Source: Candidatus Sabulitectum silens (GTDB lineage: Bacteria > Fermentibacterota > Fermentibacteria > Fermentibacterales > JCC-6). Taken from it: a DNA stretch of 64,000 nt. Under the pieces are notes generated by a model. The model did not search any database. It worked only from the letters and a program-made list of their open reading frames with translations, and was not told where the DNA came from. Positions 37,460 through 46,433 of this stretch are shown here, in pieces. Numbering within the stretch: the first letter of the stretch is position 1; each line of letters opens with the position of its first letter. The stretch lies in assembly GCA_001875255.1 (NCBI GenBank), contig MJAN01000001.1, forward strand, positions 186,001-250,000. Direction: 5' to 3'. A program made the translations under genes and the position numbers.

Positions 37460-38180
37460 CAGGGAGATCCTCAGAGGGATATACCAAAGGCAGTTCAAGG
37501 AAACATCGGAGCTGCGAAGCAGGATACTTTCCCTTCTGCCCCTTTCACAGGTGGACAGCATCTTTGAACCGGGGTGCGGAACGGGGTTGCTGGGCAGACA
37601 GATAATGTCCCTTACTGATACCCCTTATCTTGGAATGGATATTGACCCGGGCATACTGCCGGAGGGCGATTCCTTCCGATGTGGCGACGCCATCGGAGAA
37701 TCACCCCCGGCGGGGCTCTATGTGTCAAGCTTTTTCTTTTCTTCCGTGGGGGACCCGGTGAGGTGGCTCAGGAAGCTTCGCACCGGCTATTACGCGGTTT
37801 TCTGCGAGTACGACTATGAAGGAATTCGGGAGGAACCCCCGGGGGCCCTTGCCGAAGGGATTCAAAACGGTCTCAGAAGCGCAGGGCTTCATACCTGCCA
37901 TGGAGGCCGGCTCGACGGCTATTTCCGCGGGGCGGGCTACCTGAAGCTCTATGGAGGGGAGATGGAGTCCTCCTTCCAGCCGCCGGACGGCGAGTTCCTG
38001 GAGTCCCTGGGCATGGGATCTTGCCCCGGGACCTCCCTTGTGAAATGGAGAATCGTGTGGGGATATGGCGAAAAAGGACCTGAGCAGGGCAGGGGACATT
38101 CTCGTTTTCCTTCCCCTTGCCCATTTTCTGGCAACGGTCTGCTACTTCACCTTCCTCACCGGGGAGATCAAGCTCTCTGA
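37431..38180 (+). CDS. Methyltransferase-like protein of the radical SAM cassette (3' end uncertain)
   Basis: About 210-249 residues. The start ATG 37431 is inside the end of the radical SAM gene, preceded by GGAGAAGGAAA. Motif I is SIFEPGCGTGLLGRQIM, followed by YLGMDIDPGILPEGDSFRCG and GLYVSSFFFSSVGDPVRWLR. The C-terminal half (GGRLDGYFRGAGYLKLYGGE) is not recognised. The plain frame runs to 38180 across the start of the next gene; a one-base shift near 38060 would end it at about 38086, which is more likely. It resembles class I methyltransferases with a short acceptor domain. It could methylate the modified tail or another product of the cassette. Confidence 0.7.
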   Translation: MAVPAGTPCSREILRGIYQRQFKETSELRSRILSLLPLSQVDSIFEPGCGTGLLGRQIMSLTDTPYLGMDIDPGILPEGDSFRCGDAIGESPPAGLYVSSFFFSSVGDPVRWLRKLRTGYYAVFCEYDYEGIREEPPGALAEGIQNGLRSAGLHTCHGGRLDGYFRGAGYLKLYGGEMESSFQPPDGEFLESLGMGSCPGTSLVKWRIVWGYGEKGPEQGRGHSRFPSPCPFSGNGLLLHLPHRGDQAL

Positions 38181-38397
38181 TGTTTTCCCCTGGCTCTTCT
38201 GGTTCTATTTCCCGGCGGTTCTCGCGGCGGTCTTCTTCATTGCGGTTTCCATGCTGCACCTTTTTTCCGAGGGATCTCAGGATGGAAGGACGGGGAAGGT
38301 CCTTTGGACTATGGCCTTCTTTCTTGTCACCGCCCCGGCACTGCCTTTGTACAGGTTCACGAGGATGAAGGCTACTCTATGCCATGGGCCCCCCTGA
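38065..38397 (+). CDS. Small membrane protein, three predicted helices, end of the cassette
   Basis: 110 residues, not recognised. Hydrophobic segments are DILVFLPLAHFLATVCYFTF, DVFPWLFWFYFPAVLAAVFF and VLWTMAFFLVTAPALPLYRF. ATG 38065 follows GTGGGGAT. The last ten residues (KATLCHGPP) may be altered by an indel, since they run into the convergent TPR gene (26-bp overlap). Being last in an overlapping five-gene set with the DUF2207-like protein, it may be a membrane partner of it. Confidence 0.6.
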   Translation: MAKKDLSRAGDILVFLPLAHFLATVCYFTFLTGEIKLSDVFPWLFWFYFPAVLAAVFFIAVSMLHLFSEGSQDGRTGKVLWTMAFFLVTAPALPLYRFTRMKATLCHGPP

Positions 38398-40091
38398 GGC
38401 GCACCGATTCGAACATTCCCTGCTGAATGCCGTGGCTGAAGGCCTGCTGGTAGTCATCTATGGCCTGGCGTATCCGCCCGGCGCCCTCGTGGCACCTGGC
38501 CCTGTTGAAGAAGGCGTCGCCCTTCCAGTCGTTCCTCTGGTAGAACATTGCCGCCTTTGAGAAGTCTTCCACCCCATCATCGTACCTCTTCTGCGCAAGG
38601 AAGATCCTGCCCCTGCTGTAGTAGCCCCTGCCGTCGTTTGGCCGAAGCTCTATGGCCCGGTTGAAGCACTTGAGGGCTTCGGGGTGGCTGCCCATGCGTC
38701 GTGCACATTGCCCAGGGATATCCAGGCGTCCTTGTAATGGGGAATCATATCAAGGGCCTTCTCAATGCTCCCGATGGCCTCCGTCAGCTGGCCTGCCTGG
38801 TGGAGGTAGTATCCCAGGTTGTGAAGGCTTTTTGCGGTGTACCGCCAGGGGTGATCCCCGGTGTGGCGGATATTTTTCCGGAACATGTCCGCCGCGGTGG
38901 AGAAATTCTCCATGGCAAGGGCGAAGTCGGAGTTGTTGCCGGCCTCGATGCCCCCGGCGAAGAAGTCCATGGGATAACTGTTGCCGTAGGTCTGTCTTCT
39001 GTCATTCAGGGCATCCCGGTGCCCCAGGAAATCGGCCCTGCCGAAATCCTCCTTTGCGCCTTCGTCCATCCCCAGCTTCACCCTGCAGAGGGCCCTGGAA
39101 TAGAAAAGACCCACACTGTAGGGATCTTCCTCTATGGCAGGGTCAAGCACTGAAAGCCCCATTTCCGGTCTGCCGGAAACAGCGTAAAGCTCGCCCAGAT
39201 TGGCGGCTGCGCTGCTTTTGTCATTCGCCAGCTCCAGGGCCCGCTTGAAGTCCCTTTCCGCCTCGTCGTCCCGGGAGGCCATGTAGTAGAACCAGCCCCT
39301 TTTCCGGTGGCAGCGGGGATCCTTCGGCGCTTCCTCGATGGTGATGCCGTACTGGGTTTCTGCCTCCTGGCTCTGCTTCATGTCCCACAGGTAATCAGCG
39401 AGGAGAAGCCTCGTCTCAAGCTGTTCCTCCGGTGTGTCCAGCCCCTGTTCCAGGGCCTGTTTCAGGAGCTCCGCAGCGGTGCCCGTGTCGTTCTGCCCCT
39501 GCAGTCCCTGGCCAGGGCCACCTTTTCCAGAGGTGAGTCCAGGGAGAATCCATTGTAGCGCAGAATGTAGCCGCAGTATGGATCTCCCAGCCTGGCCCCC
39601 TGCCTGTAGTCACCCTCGGCGCCATCCCTGTTCCCCTGGTTCCACCTGCAGATGCCCCGCTGCTGCCAGGCCAGGGTGAGGGAGGGGTGCGCCTCCACTG
39701 CCAGGGAGAACTCGGCCTCGGCCCCGGGGAGATCGCCATGGGCGTTGTGCAGCAGGCTGCCCAGTCTGTAATGGTACTCTCCGGTGCCCGGGGAAAGCTC
39801 CACCGCCCGTTTCAGATGCTCCAGGGCCTTTCCGTTCATTCCCAGCCAGTATTCCGCCCAGCCCAGGCATGAGAAGCCACCGGCATTGTCCGGATCGGCC
39901 TCAGCGGCCATTTCGCCATATGCTACGGCGTCGTTGTACTGCCCCTTGCGAAACATCACATCGGAACACATTTCGTAGAGCCGGGAAAGCTCCTTGTTCG
40001 ACAGCCCCGAGGCGGCGGCTTCCAGGGCCTCCTCGATCACCGGATCGAGGAGACCCCTGCTGTTCAGGGCCTTTATCCCATTGATGTCCAT
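38372..40091 (-). CDS. TPR-repeat protein (two frameshifts)
   Basis: About 573 residues made almost entirely of tetratricopeptide repeats, with no signal peptide: YNDAVAYGEMAAEADPDNAG, ALEHLKRAVELSPGTGEYHY, AEAEFSLAVEAHPSLTLAWQ, EAERDFKRALELANDKSSAA, EAIGSIEKALDMIPHYKDAW and EALKCFNRAIELRPNDGRGY. Breaks lie near 39495 and 38690. It is a cytoplasmic scaffold with unknown partners. It lies 25 bp downstream of the subtilisin gene on the same strand, an unusual order for a soluble scaffold and an exported protease. Confidence 0.82.
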
Positions 40092-40116
40092 TCTTCCCTC
40101 CCCTTTGCGAAATCGT

Positions 40117-41834
40117 TTATCTGAGCAGCGTCATACTTACTGCGGAAACACCCTGGGGGGTTTCAGCCCGTATGAAATAGATACCGTTCCCCATGGTCTC
40201 CGGGATTCCCCAAAGGAAGCTGTGGCTGCCGGCGGGAAGGCTGCCTTCGTGTATGCCGGCCACCACCCGTCCTGAGAGATCCATGACATTCACCGTTGTC
40301 GCCCCTTCTGAAGCGAGGAAAAGAGAGAAACCGGCGGTTGATGAAACCGGATTGGGGAAGACGGCGGAAACCAGGGGGGTTCCCCCGGGAACCGAGGCGG
40401 TGGATTCCTCTTCGGTACCCACTTCAATGGCGGCCAGAGCAGCCTGATAAGCATCGACCCTGCCGGCTCCGAAGGTGTTGTCCTTCCCTGAAGCGCCCAG
40501 GTCAAGGGAGGTCATTTCCATGATGGAATCAAGCTGTGCCACTGTGAGTTCGGGGTTCACGCTGAGAAGGAGAGCCGCCACACCGGCCACATGGGGAGTG
40601 GCCATTGATGTACCGCTCATGGTGGTGTAGCCCCTCCCAGCTGGGTGCTCAATACATCAACACCCGGGGCGGAGATATCAGGCTTGATCAGGGGAGATGT
40701 GTCGGTGTAGTCGTTCCACGGCGCTACGGTGCCCCACCAGGTTACCGGACCCCTGCTGGAGAAACCGGCTATCTGGTCGCCGGAATCCGTTGCTCCCGCG
40801 GTTACCACCGCTGTCTGACCACCCTGGAAGGTCTGGTCGGGGTGGAACCATGGGGGCGGGCAGTCGCCGCTGGCCTTGATCGTTCCGGAACCTGAACCGC
40901 TGTTGCCCGCGGCAACGCTGTGGAATATTCCCGCAAGCAGCACGTTCTCCTCGGCTTCCCTGAGCGTGGCATTGCCCACGGGAGTGGTTCCCATGGACAT
41001 GGAAAGCACGGAAGCTCCGTTCTCAGCGGCGAACTCCATGGCCTCGATCCAGGTGGGGAAGCCACCGGTATAGTAGTAAATCCGGAGGGCCATTATGGTG
41101 GCGGAGGGGGCAACACCGGTTTCCGTTCCGGCGGTGCCGTTCCCCGCGATGGTCCCGGCGCAGTGGGTACCGTGTCCGTAGTCGTCCATGGGGTCGTAGG
41201 GGTCGCCGGATCCGTAGAAGCTGTAGCCGTAGTGGTATCCCGCAGGTGTGTCGTGCCACATGTTGGCGCTGAGGTCGGAGTGGTTGTAGTCCACCCCGGT
41301 GTCTATCACACCCACTGTCACACCCTCGCCCTCGTAGCCCATTGCCCAGACCTGGTCGGCGTTTACCGTTTCCACTCCCCAGGCCAGCCCGCGGTCCAGC
41401 TCTTCAGGTGTGGGGGCACGGCTGTCCACCGGCTGAATAAGGGCGGCGTCAGGGGCTCCGCTGTCTATGTAGCGCACATCTTCCCGGAGGGATAACAGCC
41501 GTATTACCTCCGGGGTGGTTTCGCAGTAAATGCCATTCACTAGCCAGAAGGGGATCACCCTCTCAGAAGGTGTCTGCCGGAGGAACTCCAGTACCGGCTG
41601 TCCTGTGACCGCGGCATTGGACTTCAGCGCGTCCACCACGAACTGCTGCCGCTGTGCCCGTGACATGCCCAGGGTGGCTGCCTCCACCCACTGATGGTCA
41701 AGGGAACCCTCCATAAGTATCACCACGGGAATGAGTTCACCCGGGGATCCGAGGGCGGTGTCCTGGAGGACATCGGGATGGACAGGGGCGGCGAAGGCGG
41801 CACCTGCCATTGCCAGAATTATCAGAATCTTCAT
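40117..41834 (-). CDS. Secreted subtilisin-like (S8) protease with type IX-like sorting domain (one frameshift)
   Basis: About 573 residues. The signal is KILIILAMAGAAFAAPVHPD, followed by an I9-like prosegment (ELIPVVILMEGSLDHQWVEA). The catalytic triad is complete: Asp in GVIDTGVDYNHSDLS, His in DDYGHGTHCAGTIAGNG and Ser in MSGTSMATPHVAGVAALLLS, with the oxyanion Asn region FHSVAAGNSGSGSG. The frame breaks at the C4 run 40631-40634, just before GTSMA. A sorting module ends the protein (AVFPNPVSSTAGFSLFLAS, VMDLSGRVVAGIHEGSLPAG, GNGIYFIRAE). It is predicted to digest protein outside the cell. Confidence 0.93.
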
Positions 41835-41987
41835 GGGTACTCCTCTGTTGATGGTGTTATCGGGGAATCAGTAAAAAACATAGCATGGAGGTTGGTTAAT
41901 TCAAATACCCCGATGTTAGCCCGGGGCGGACGGCGCTGTTATGATACCGAGGGCAACACAGTCATAAGGAATTTTCGGAGGAAGAGG

Positions 41988-42668
41988 ATGAAAGACAAAC
42001 TGCCCTCATGCGCCAGCTGCCCCCTCCCTGCGGAGGTGAGGCTCTGCCGGAACCCGGAGGGGAAAGGACCCTCTTCATGCCCTGTGCGCATGGAGGACCT
42101 GGTGGAGGAGTCCGCCGGTATCTATGAAGGAACGAAGCTCAGGGAGTTCGCCCTGCAGGCGTCCCTCCAGGAAGCCTCCGGGTATTCGGGCAGGGCCCCG
42201 GGCAACCATTCCCCGGTTCCCTGCAAGCCCAGGCTGCTGGAAACAGCCGAATTCGCCGAAAGGATGGGCTATCAGAGGCTGGGGCTGGTGTTCTGCACAG
42301 GTCTCAGAAAAGAGGCAGCCGTCATTGACGGTTTCCTCAGGGAAAGGGGTTTCCAGGTTGTCTCGGTTATCTGCAAGGCGGGAAGGATACCGAAGGAGAC
42401 CATAGGGGTTAAGGACGGGGAGAAGATAGTCCCCGGCACCCTGGAACCCATGTGCAACCCGGTGATGCAGGCCCTTGTGCTGAACCGCGCGGGAACGGAG
42501 TTCAACATAGTGGCGGGACTCTGCGTGGGCCACGACTCCCTGTTCATGATGCACTCGGAGGCCCCTTGCACGGTGCTGGTGGCCAAGGACAGGACAAGCG
42601 CCCACAGCCCCGCGGCTGCCATTTACACCCTGGAGGGCTACTCCAGGCACCTGAAGGAGCGCAGCTAG
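41988..42668 (+). CDS. DUF1847 cysteine-rich protein
   Basis: Intact 226-residue protein of the DUF1847 family of unknown function, frequent in anaerobes. The N-terminal cysteine cluster is LPSCASCPLPAEVRLCRNPE with KGPSSCPVRM, likely a metal site. Further conserved parts are RMGYQRLGLVFCTGLRKEA, VVSVICKAGRIPKE, PMCNPVMQALVLNRAGTEFN and LCVGHDSLFMMHSEAPCTVL. ATG 41988 follows GGAGGAAGAGG. Its TAG shares the palindrome CTAG with the stop of the convergent methyltransferase. Confidence 0.85.
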   Translation: MKDKLPSCASCPLPAEVRLCRNPEGKGPSSCPVRMEDLVEESAGIYEGTKLREFALQASLQEASGYSGRAPGNHSPVPCKPRLLETAEFAERMGYQRLGLVFCTGLRKEAAVIDGFLRERGFQVVSVICKAGRIPKETIGVKDGEKIVPGTLEPMCNPVMQALVLNRAGTEFNIVAGLCVGHDSLFMMHSEAPCTVLVAKDRTSAHSPAAAIYTLEGYSRHLKERS

Positions 42669-43474
42669 CCGGGCTTCACCGCCCTGAGGCTGAAGAGCAG
42701 TGGAATACGGTTCAGGGGTTCCGGCAGCCGATACATGCCGTCATCGCACCTTACCATGCTTTCAAGGCCCTTCCAGTGCAGGAAGTCGAACTCGTGAAGG
42801 AACTCTATTGAAAGCCCTGCGCCGGTCAGGGCGCAGAGCACCTCCGACAGCGTCCACTGGAACTCCCTGGTGGGGTTCTTCACCATGTACTCCCCGTCGG
42901 AGTAGTCCGGGTAGTCCCCGGGCCAGTCGATGTACCCGCCGTTCATGAAATACCTGTACTTCACCCTGAGGCCCTCTGATTCGTCATCGAACACATGCAT
43001 GCAGGGGTGGGACTCCATCAGGTAGAATACTCCTCCGGGTTCAAGATACCTGGCCACAAGGCGGCCCCACTCCTCTATGTCCGATACCCAACAGAGAACC
43101 CCTATCGATGTGTAGACAAGGTCGAACCTCTCGTCGAGCACCTCCGGGAGGTCGAACAGGGCTGTCCGAATGAACCTTGCGTTAAGCCCGGTCTTCTTTG
43201 ATAGCTCCCTGGCGGCCCTGAGGGACTCTTCGGAGATGTCTATGCCCGTGACCTCCGCCCTCAGCCTGGCCAGGGAGAGGGTGTCGGTACCTATGTGACA
43301 CTGGAGGTGCAGCGCCCTCTTCCCCGAGATGTCGCCAAGCTCCCGGACCTGAACCGGGTCCAGGTGATGCCCGCCTTCGAGCAGCGAATCAAGTTCGTAT
43401 GACCGCAGGTGCACCGGCGCGATCTCATCCCAGTGCTTCCTGTTGATCTCCTCTGCCTTTCTGTCCCTGGCCAT
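42665..43474 (-). CDS. Class I SAM-dependent methyltransferase
   Basis: Intact 269-residue methyltransferase. The N-terminus (EEINRKHWDEIAPVHLRSYE) and motif I (GKRALHLQCHIGTDTLSLAR) match the subgroup in which the usual GxGxG reads CHIGTD. Others are EVTGIDISEESLRAARELSK, FDLVYTSIGVLCWVSDIEEW and PGGVFYLMESHPCMHVFDDE. Small-molecule methyltransferase of unknown substrate. Its 5' side is preceded by the terminator of the lipoprotein gene at 43482-43509, so it must have its own promoter in 43475-43490 or read through. Confidence 0.83.
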   Translation of the reverse strand: MARDRKAEEINRKHWDEIAPVHLRSYELDSLLEGGHHLDPVQVRELGDISGKRALHLQCHIGTDTLSLARLRAEVTGIDISEESLRAARELSKKTGLNARFIRTALFDLPEVLDERFDLVYTSIGVLCWVSDIEEWGRLVARYLEPGGVFYLMESHPCMHVFDDESEGLRVKYRYFMNGGYIDWPGDYPDYSDGEYMVKNPTREFQWTLSEVLCALTGAGLSIEFLHEFDFLHWKGLESMVRCDDGMYRLPEPLNRIPLLFSLRAVKPG

Positions 43475-43481
43475 TTTACCC

Positions 43482-43509
43482 CCAAAGAAAAGGCCCCCTT
43501 GCGGGGGCC
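43482..43509 (-). terminator. Rho-independent terminator of the lipoprotein gene
   Basis: GGCCCCC (43503-43509 read on the minus strand) pairs with GGGGGCC (43492-43498) around GCAA, followed on the minus strand by TTTTCTTTG (43491-43483). A textbook intrinsic terminator about 22 bp after the stop of the 43531-44292 lipoprotein. Confidence 0.85.
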
Positions 43510-43530
43510 GTTGAAGAATGCGCTGAAATT

Positions 43531-44292
43531 TTAGTAGATGAACGGGTTGAAGAGCCTGACACCGATGATCGGCTGGTACTGGCTGGAGTTTATGACCACC
43601 CAGTTGTCAAAAACGGTGTCTACGGAGAAAACGGCGTAGTAACCGTTCTCAAGCATGACGAAGTAGCTGTAGCCCTCGATGGCCGCGGCGGAGTTCTTCC
43701 AGGCGGTGTCTCCGGGGCCCGGGGCCAGATAGTTGTTCGCCGGAGCTATCATGGAGGCGGTGCCGCCGGGATAGTTCTCCGGGTCATGGTTCCCGCTGTA
43801 GAACAGAATGGTGTCACCGGCCCATTCTATGTAAAGGTCCTGGGCGAAGGATTCCTGGGAGGCGTCGCCAAGGGCGGTGTGGGTTTCGAAGAACTGTATA
43901 CCGCTGTTTCCGTAAACCGACATGGTGTCGTCCACCAGGTACATCTCCGCCCGGTTGTCCGCCTTGTTGGACTGTTCCTCGGAAGAATCCAGGGCCTTTA
44001 TGGCGTCCACACAGTAGTATCCCGTTCTGGTGGCTATGTGCTGTGTGGCGGTGCCCTCCACCTGGGCCACTATTTCCCAGTTCCCGGGGTTGGTGTCGGC
44101 GTACCATACCCGGTAACCGTCAACTTCAACGCTGACAGGGTCCCAGGCCACCGCGACGGTGTCCCCGGCGCAGTCATCCTCCACTATCCTGCAGTTCTGA
44201 ACCACGGGCAGCGTACCTCCCGGGGAACTGGGCGAGTCGGAGCATGCTGTGAAAAGGGCCGTTACAAGAACGGCTGCAAATAGCTTTGTCAT
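43531..44292 (-). CDS. Lipoprotein with fibronectin III-like domain
   Basis: Intact protein, about 253 residues from ATG 44292 (AAAGGAGGACAA upstream). Signal TKLFAAVLVTALFTACSDSP with lipobox cysteine. An FN3-like domain follows (VAVAWDPVSVEVDGYRVWYA, TATQHIATRTGYYCVDAIKA), then a domain with VYGNSGIQFFETHTALGDAS, FAQDLYIEWAGDTILFYSGN and YSYFVMLENGYYAVFSVDTV. Not otherwise recognised. A single-gene unit with its own promoter and terminator. Confidence 0.75.
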   Translation of the reverse strand: MTKLFAAVLVTALFTACSDSPSSPGGTLPVVQNCRIVEDDCAGDTVAVAWDPVSVEVDGYRVWYADTNPGNWEIVAQVEGTATQHIATRTGYYCVDAIKALDSSEEQSNKADNRAEMYLVDDTMSVYGNSGIQFFETHTALGDASQESFAQDLYIEWAGDTILFYSGNHDPENYPGGTASMIAPANNYLAPGPGDTAWKNSAAAIEGYSYFVMLENGYYAVFSVDTVFDNWVVINSSQYQPIIGVRLFNPFIY

Positions 44293-44318
44293 TTGTCCTC
44301 CTTTGTGAATGCCCGGCC

Positions 44319-44346
44319 AATATACCCGCCGGGGGGCGCCGGGCAA
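44319..44346 (-). promoter_or_regulatory. Sigma-70-type promoter for the FN3 lipoprotein
   Basis: Minus strand: -35 TTGCCC (44341-44346, four of six), 16-bp spacer, -10 TATATT (44319-44324, five of six), 27 bp before the ATG. The remaining part of 44293-44463 should hold the divergent promoter of the next gene; a possible TATATA near 44376 is too weak to call. Confidence 0.5.
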
Positions 44347-44463
44347 ATATCTTGTTTACCGGACGGTCCTGCAGATATATACTTCTACTTCAAAACCTGA
44401 AGGAAGTTTCCCCGGGGCGGGAATCCATCAGGTAATCACATATTAAGGGAAGGTGGGAAAGCA

Positions 44464-45198
44464 ATGGGAAAAGCAATGATGGCAGCTTTGCTGCTTCTGG
44501 CATTCACCGCATGGGCGGGGGACATCTGCGCGGTTCAGGGGGATGTGCTTTACAGGGCTGACACGGCAACAGGAGAATGGGAACCCCTTTCGGACACATG
44601 GAGCGGAACGGAACTGCTCACCTCCCTGGGGGGTGGCTCTACGGGATACAGGGTGACATCCTCTATCAGGTGGACCAGAACGGAAACTGGACCGAGCTTC
44701 GGACACCTGGAGCGGAACCGTTGCACTTGCAGCCGGGGACGGCATGCTTTACGCGGTGCAGAACGACGCCCTGTACGCCGTGGACCCTTACGACGGAAGC
44801 TGGGATGAGATTCCCGGACACTACGCCGGAACCACCCACATCGCCTGGGCCGGAGGTGCCCTGATGGTGATACAGAACGACCTTCTCTACAGGACCGATC
44901 CGGTCACCGGCGACTACACCGAACTTCCCTCCAGCTACGCCGGCACCACAGCCGCAGCGGGGTCCTCCCGATATTTCTTCGTGATACAGGGAGACACCCT
45001 CTACCGGGTGGACCCGGTGAGCGGGGACTACGAGAGCCTTGGCGGAGGATACCAGGGGCCACGGAAATGGCCGCGGACAACAACTTCGTCTACTGCGTAT
45101 GGCAGGGATCCCTATGGAAGACCGATGTGGTATCCGGAAGCTATGAGAGCCTTGGTTCCAGCTGGGACGGCACCACCGCCCTCTGTCTCCTGAACTAG
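44464..45198 (+). CDS. Secreted six-repeat propeller protein, tachylectin-like (frameshifted)
   Basis: About 245 residues. Signal GKAMMAALLLLAFTAWAGDI. Six repeats of about 38 residues follow, each with a V/I-Q-x-D-x-LYR-x-D core: AVQGDVLYRADTATGEWEPL, GIQGDILYQVDQNGNWTEL, AVQNDALYAVDPYDGSWDEI, VIQNDLLYRTDPVTGDYTEL, VIQGDTLYRVDPVSGDYESL and a divergent last unit VWQGSLWKTDVVSGSYESLG. Breaks lie near 44632, 44712 and 45060. Six short repeats suggest a small closed propeller, perhaps sugar-binding; no enzymatic motif. The stop shares a CTAG with the NCS2 remnant. Confidence 0.68.
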
Positions 45199-45493
45199 TC
45201 CAGACCGGCCCTGACGAATATGAAATAGAACAGCAGGACGAATGCCATGAGGTACATCAGCCAGTAGATCCCTGCTATACCCTGGATCATCAGAGCCCCA
45301 CTATCACCAGGGCCGGGGCGGTTATCACCGCGCCGTGGTCGAGGCCGGTATCCATTCCGAAGAGCTGTCCGGAAAGAATGGCCGGCTGCAGGAAGATGAT
45401 GTAGGACATGGTAAGGAATACGGTGACCCCTGCGGTAAGCTCGGTCCTGATGCCGGTGTTCCCCGGGGACAGCCTGAAATGATCCTCGGCCAC
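45195..45493 (-). pseudogene. NCS2 (AzgA-type) purine permease remnant with internal deletion
   Basis: From GTG 45493 (GGGAGGGATAA upstream) the N-terminus is a clear NCS2 start: TGIRTELTAGVTVFLTMSYI and IFLQPAILSG, GMDTGLDHGAVITA. After about 65 residues the sequence jumps to what is normally the C-terminal end: APALVIVGALMIQGIAGIYW and LMYLMAFVLLFYFIFVRA. About 300 central residues with the substrate site are missing, and a one-base break at about 45298 must also be corrected. It is either a decayed gene or an assembly collapse. It cannot work as a purine or xanthine transporter. Confidence 0.7.
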
Positions 45494-45588
45494 TTATCCC
45501 TCCCATATGATCTGTTATCTATATTCCACCTTCGCTCAGGGTCAACGAGCCACAACCGCCGGACCGGCGGCCGGCGAAAGGAGTTTGA

Positions 45589-45936
45589 ATGGAAGCAATG
45601 CCAGATTGGGTGAAGGGTTTTCAAGGGGCGGTCACAGTTACCGACGCCGGTCACCGAGTGGTTTACATGAACGATGCCGCCGCGGAAACCTTCGCGGACC
45701 GCGGGGGAAGGGAGCTGGTGGGCACCGACCTCATGTCATACCACAACCCCCGTTCCAGGGAGATAATCGAGAACCTCCTGGCCACCGGCGGGGCCAACAC
45801 CTACACCATCGAGAAGTCCGGGGTGAGGAAACTCATCCATCAGACCGCCTGGAGGGATCCATCCGGGGAGATAGCCGGACTGGTGGAGCTGTCCCTGGTC
45901 CTTCCCGGGGATATGCCCCACCGGACCAGGAATTAG
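45589..45936 (+). CDS. Stand-alone PAS domain protein
   Basis: Intact 115-residue protein that is a single PAS domain: GFQGAVTVTDAGHRVVYMND, AAAETFADRGGRELVGTDLM, EIIENLLATGGANTYTIEKS and LIHQTAWRDPSGEIAGLVEL. GGCGAAAGGAG precedes ATG 45589. It contains no output domain, so it may act by binding a partner or a ligand such as heme or flavin. No kinase is adjacent. Confidence 0.82.
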   Translation: MEAMPDWVKGFQGAVTVTDAGHRVVYMNDAAAETFADRGGRELVGTDLMSYHNPRSREIIENLLATGGANTYTIEKSGVRKLIHQTAWRDPSGEIAGLVELSLVLPGDMPHRTRN

Positions 45937-45957
45937 GCTGGTTGGAGGATGTGAGAG

Positions 45958-46313
45958 TTACCGTGTCAGAGTGAATGACCAGGTTTCAGACCATGGTGTG
46001 TATGACGACTGCCCGGTGACCGAAGCCCTTACCCTCCACCACCAGACACCCTGTTCCACGGGCCTGCGGTGAAGGAAGGCATCTGTGTTACGGTTTCCTC
46101 AGGACTCTGCATGGAGGGGTCGGAATCAATATGGTGATAATACCTGGTTGCCCCGGTAACAGCGTCCCACTGAAAAACAACATCCGGTCCCTTCAGGGAA
46201 TCTCCCTGGGAAGGCATCAGAAGCGATGGGGCCTGTGAGGTGTCAGGGGACCCCGGAGATGTCCCGCAGGCCGCTGCCAAGGCAAGAATGCATGTTAATG
46301 AGATCTTTTTCAT
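45958..46313 (-). CDS. Lipoprotein with fibronectin III-like domain (one frameshift)
   Basis: About 118 residues from ATG 46313 (GGAGGATA upstream). Signal KKISLTCILALAAACGTSPG with lipobox cysteine. One FN3-like domain follows: PSLLMPSQGDSLKGPDVVFQ, WDAVTGATRYYHHIDSDPS and, after the break near 46055, VEQGVWWWRVRASVTGQSSY and TPWSETWSFTLTR. The WWWRVRA strand is a typical end of such domains. Divergent from the spermidine-synthase-like gene. Confidence 0.72.
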
Positions 46314-46433
46314 TATCCTCCCGTTCATGAAAAACACAATTGAGTAAAACACAATTATGCATTTGTGGTTCCTGAAGGTTCTCCGGTGCGTGCTTTTTGT
46401 ATATTTCCTGAAATCCCTTCCTGAGGAGCTGCC

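Noticed and set aside
36482-37561. Long open frame (359 codons) on the minus strand
   Set aside because: It lies entirely antisense to the radical SAM gene, whose motifs are unambiguous; the opposite-strand frame is a by-product of GC-rich codon use.
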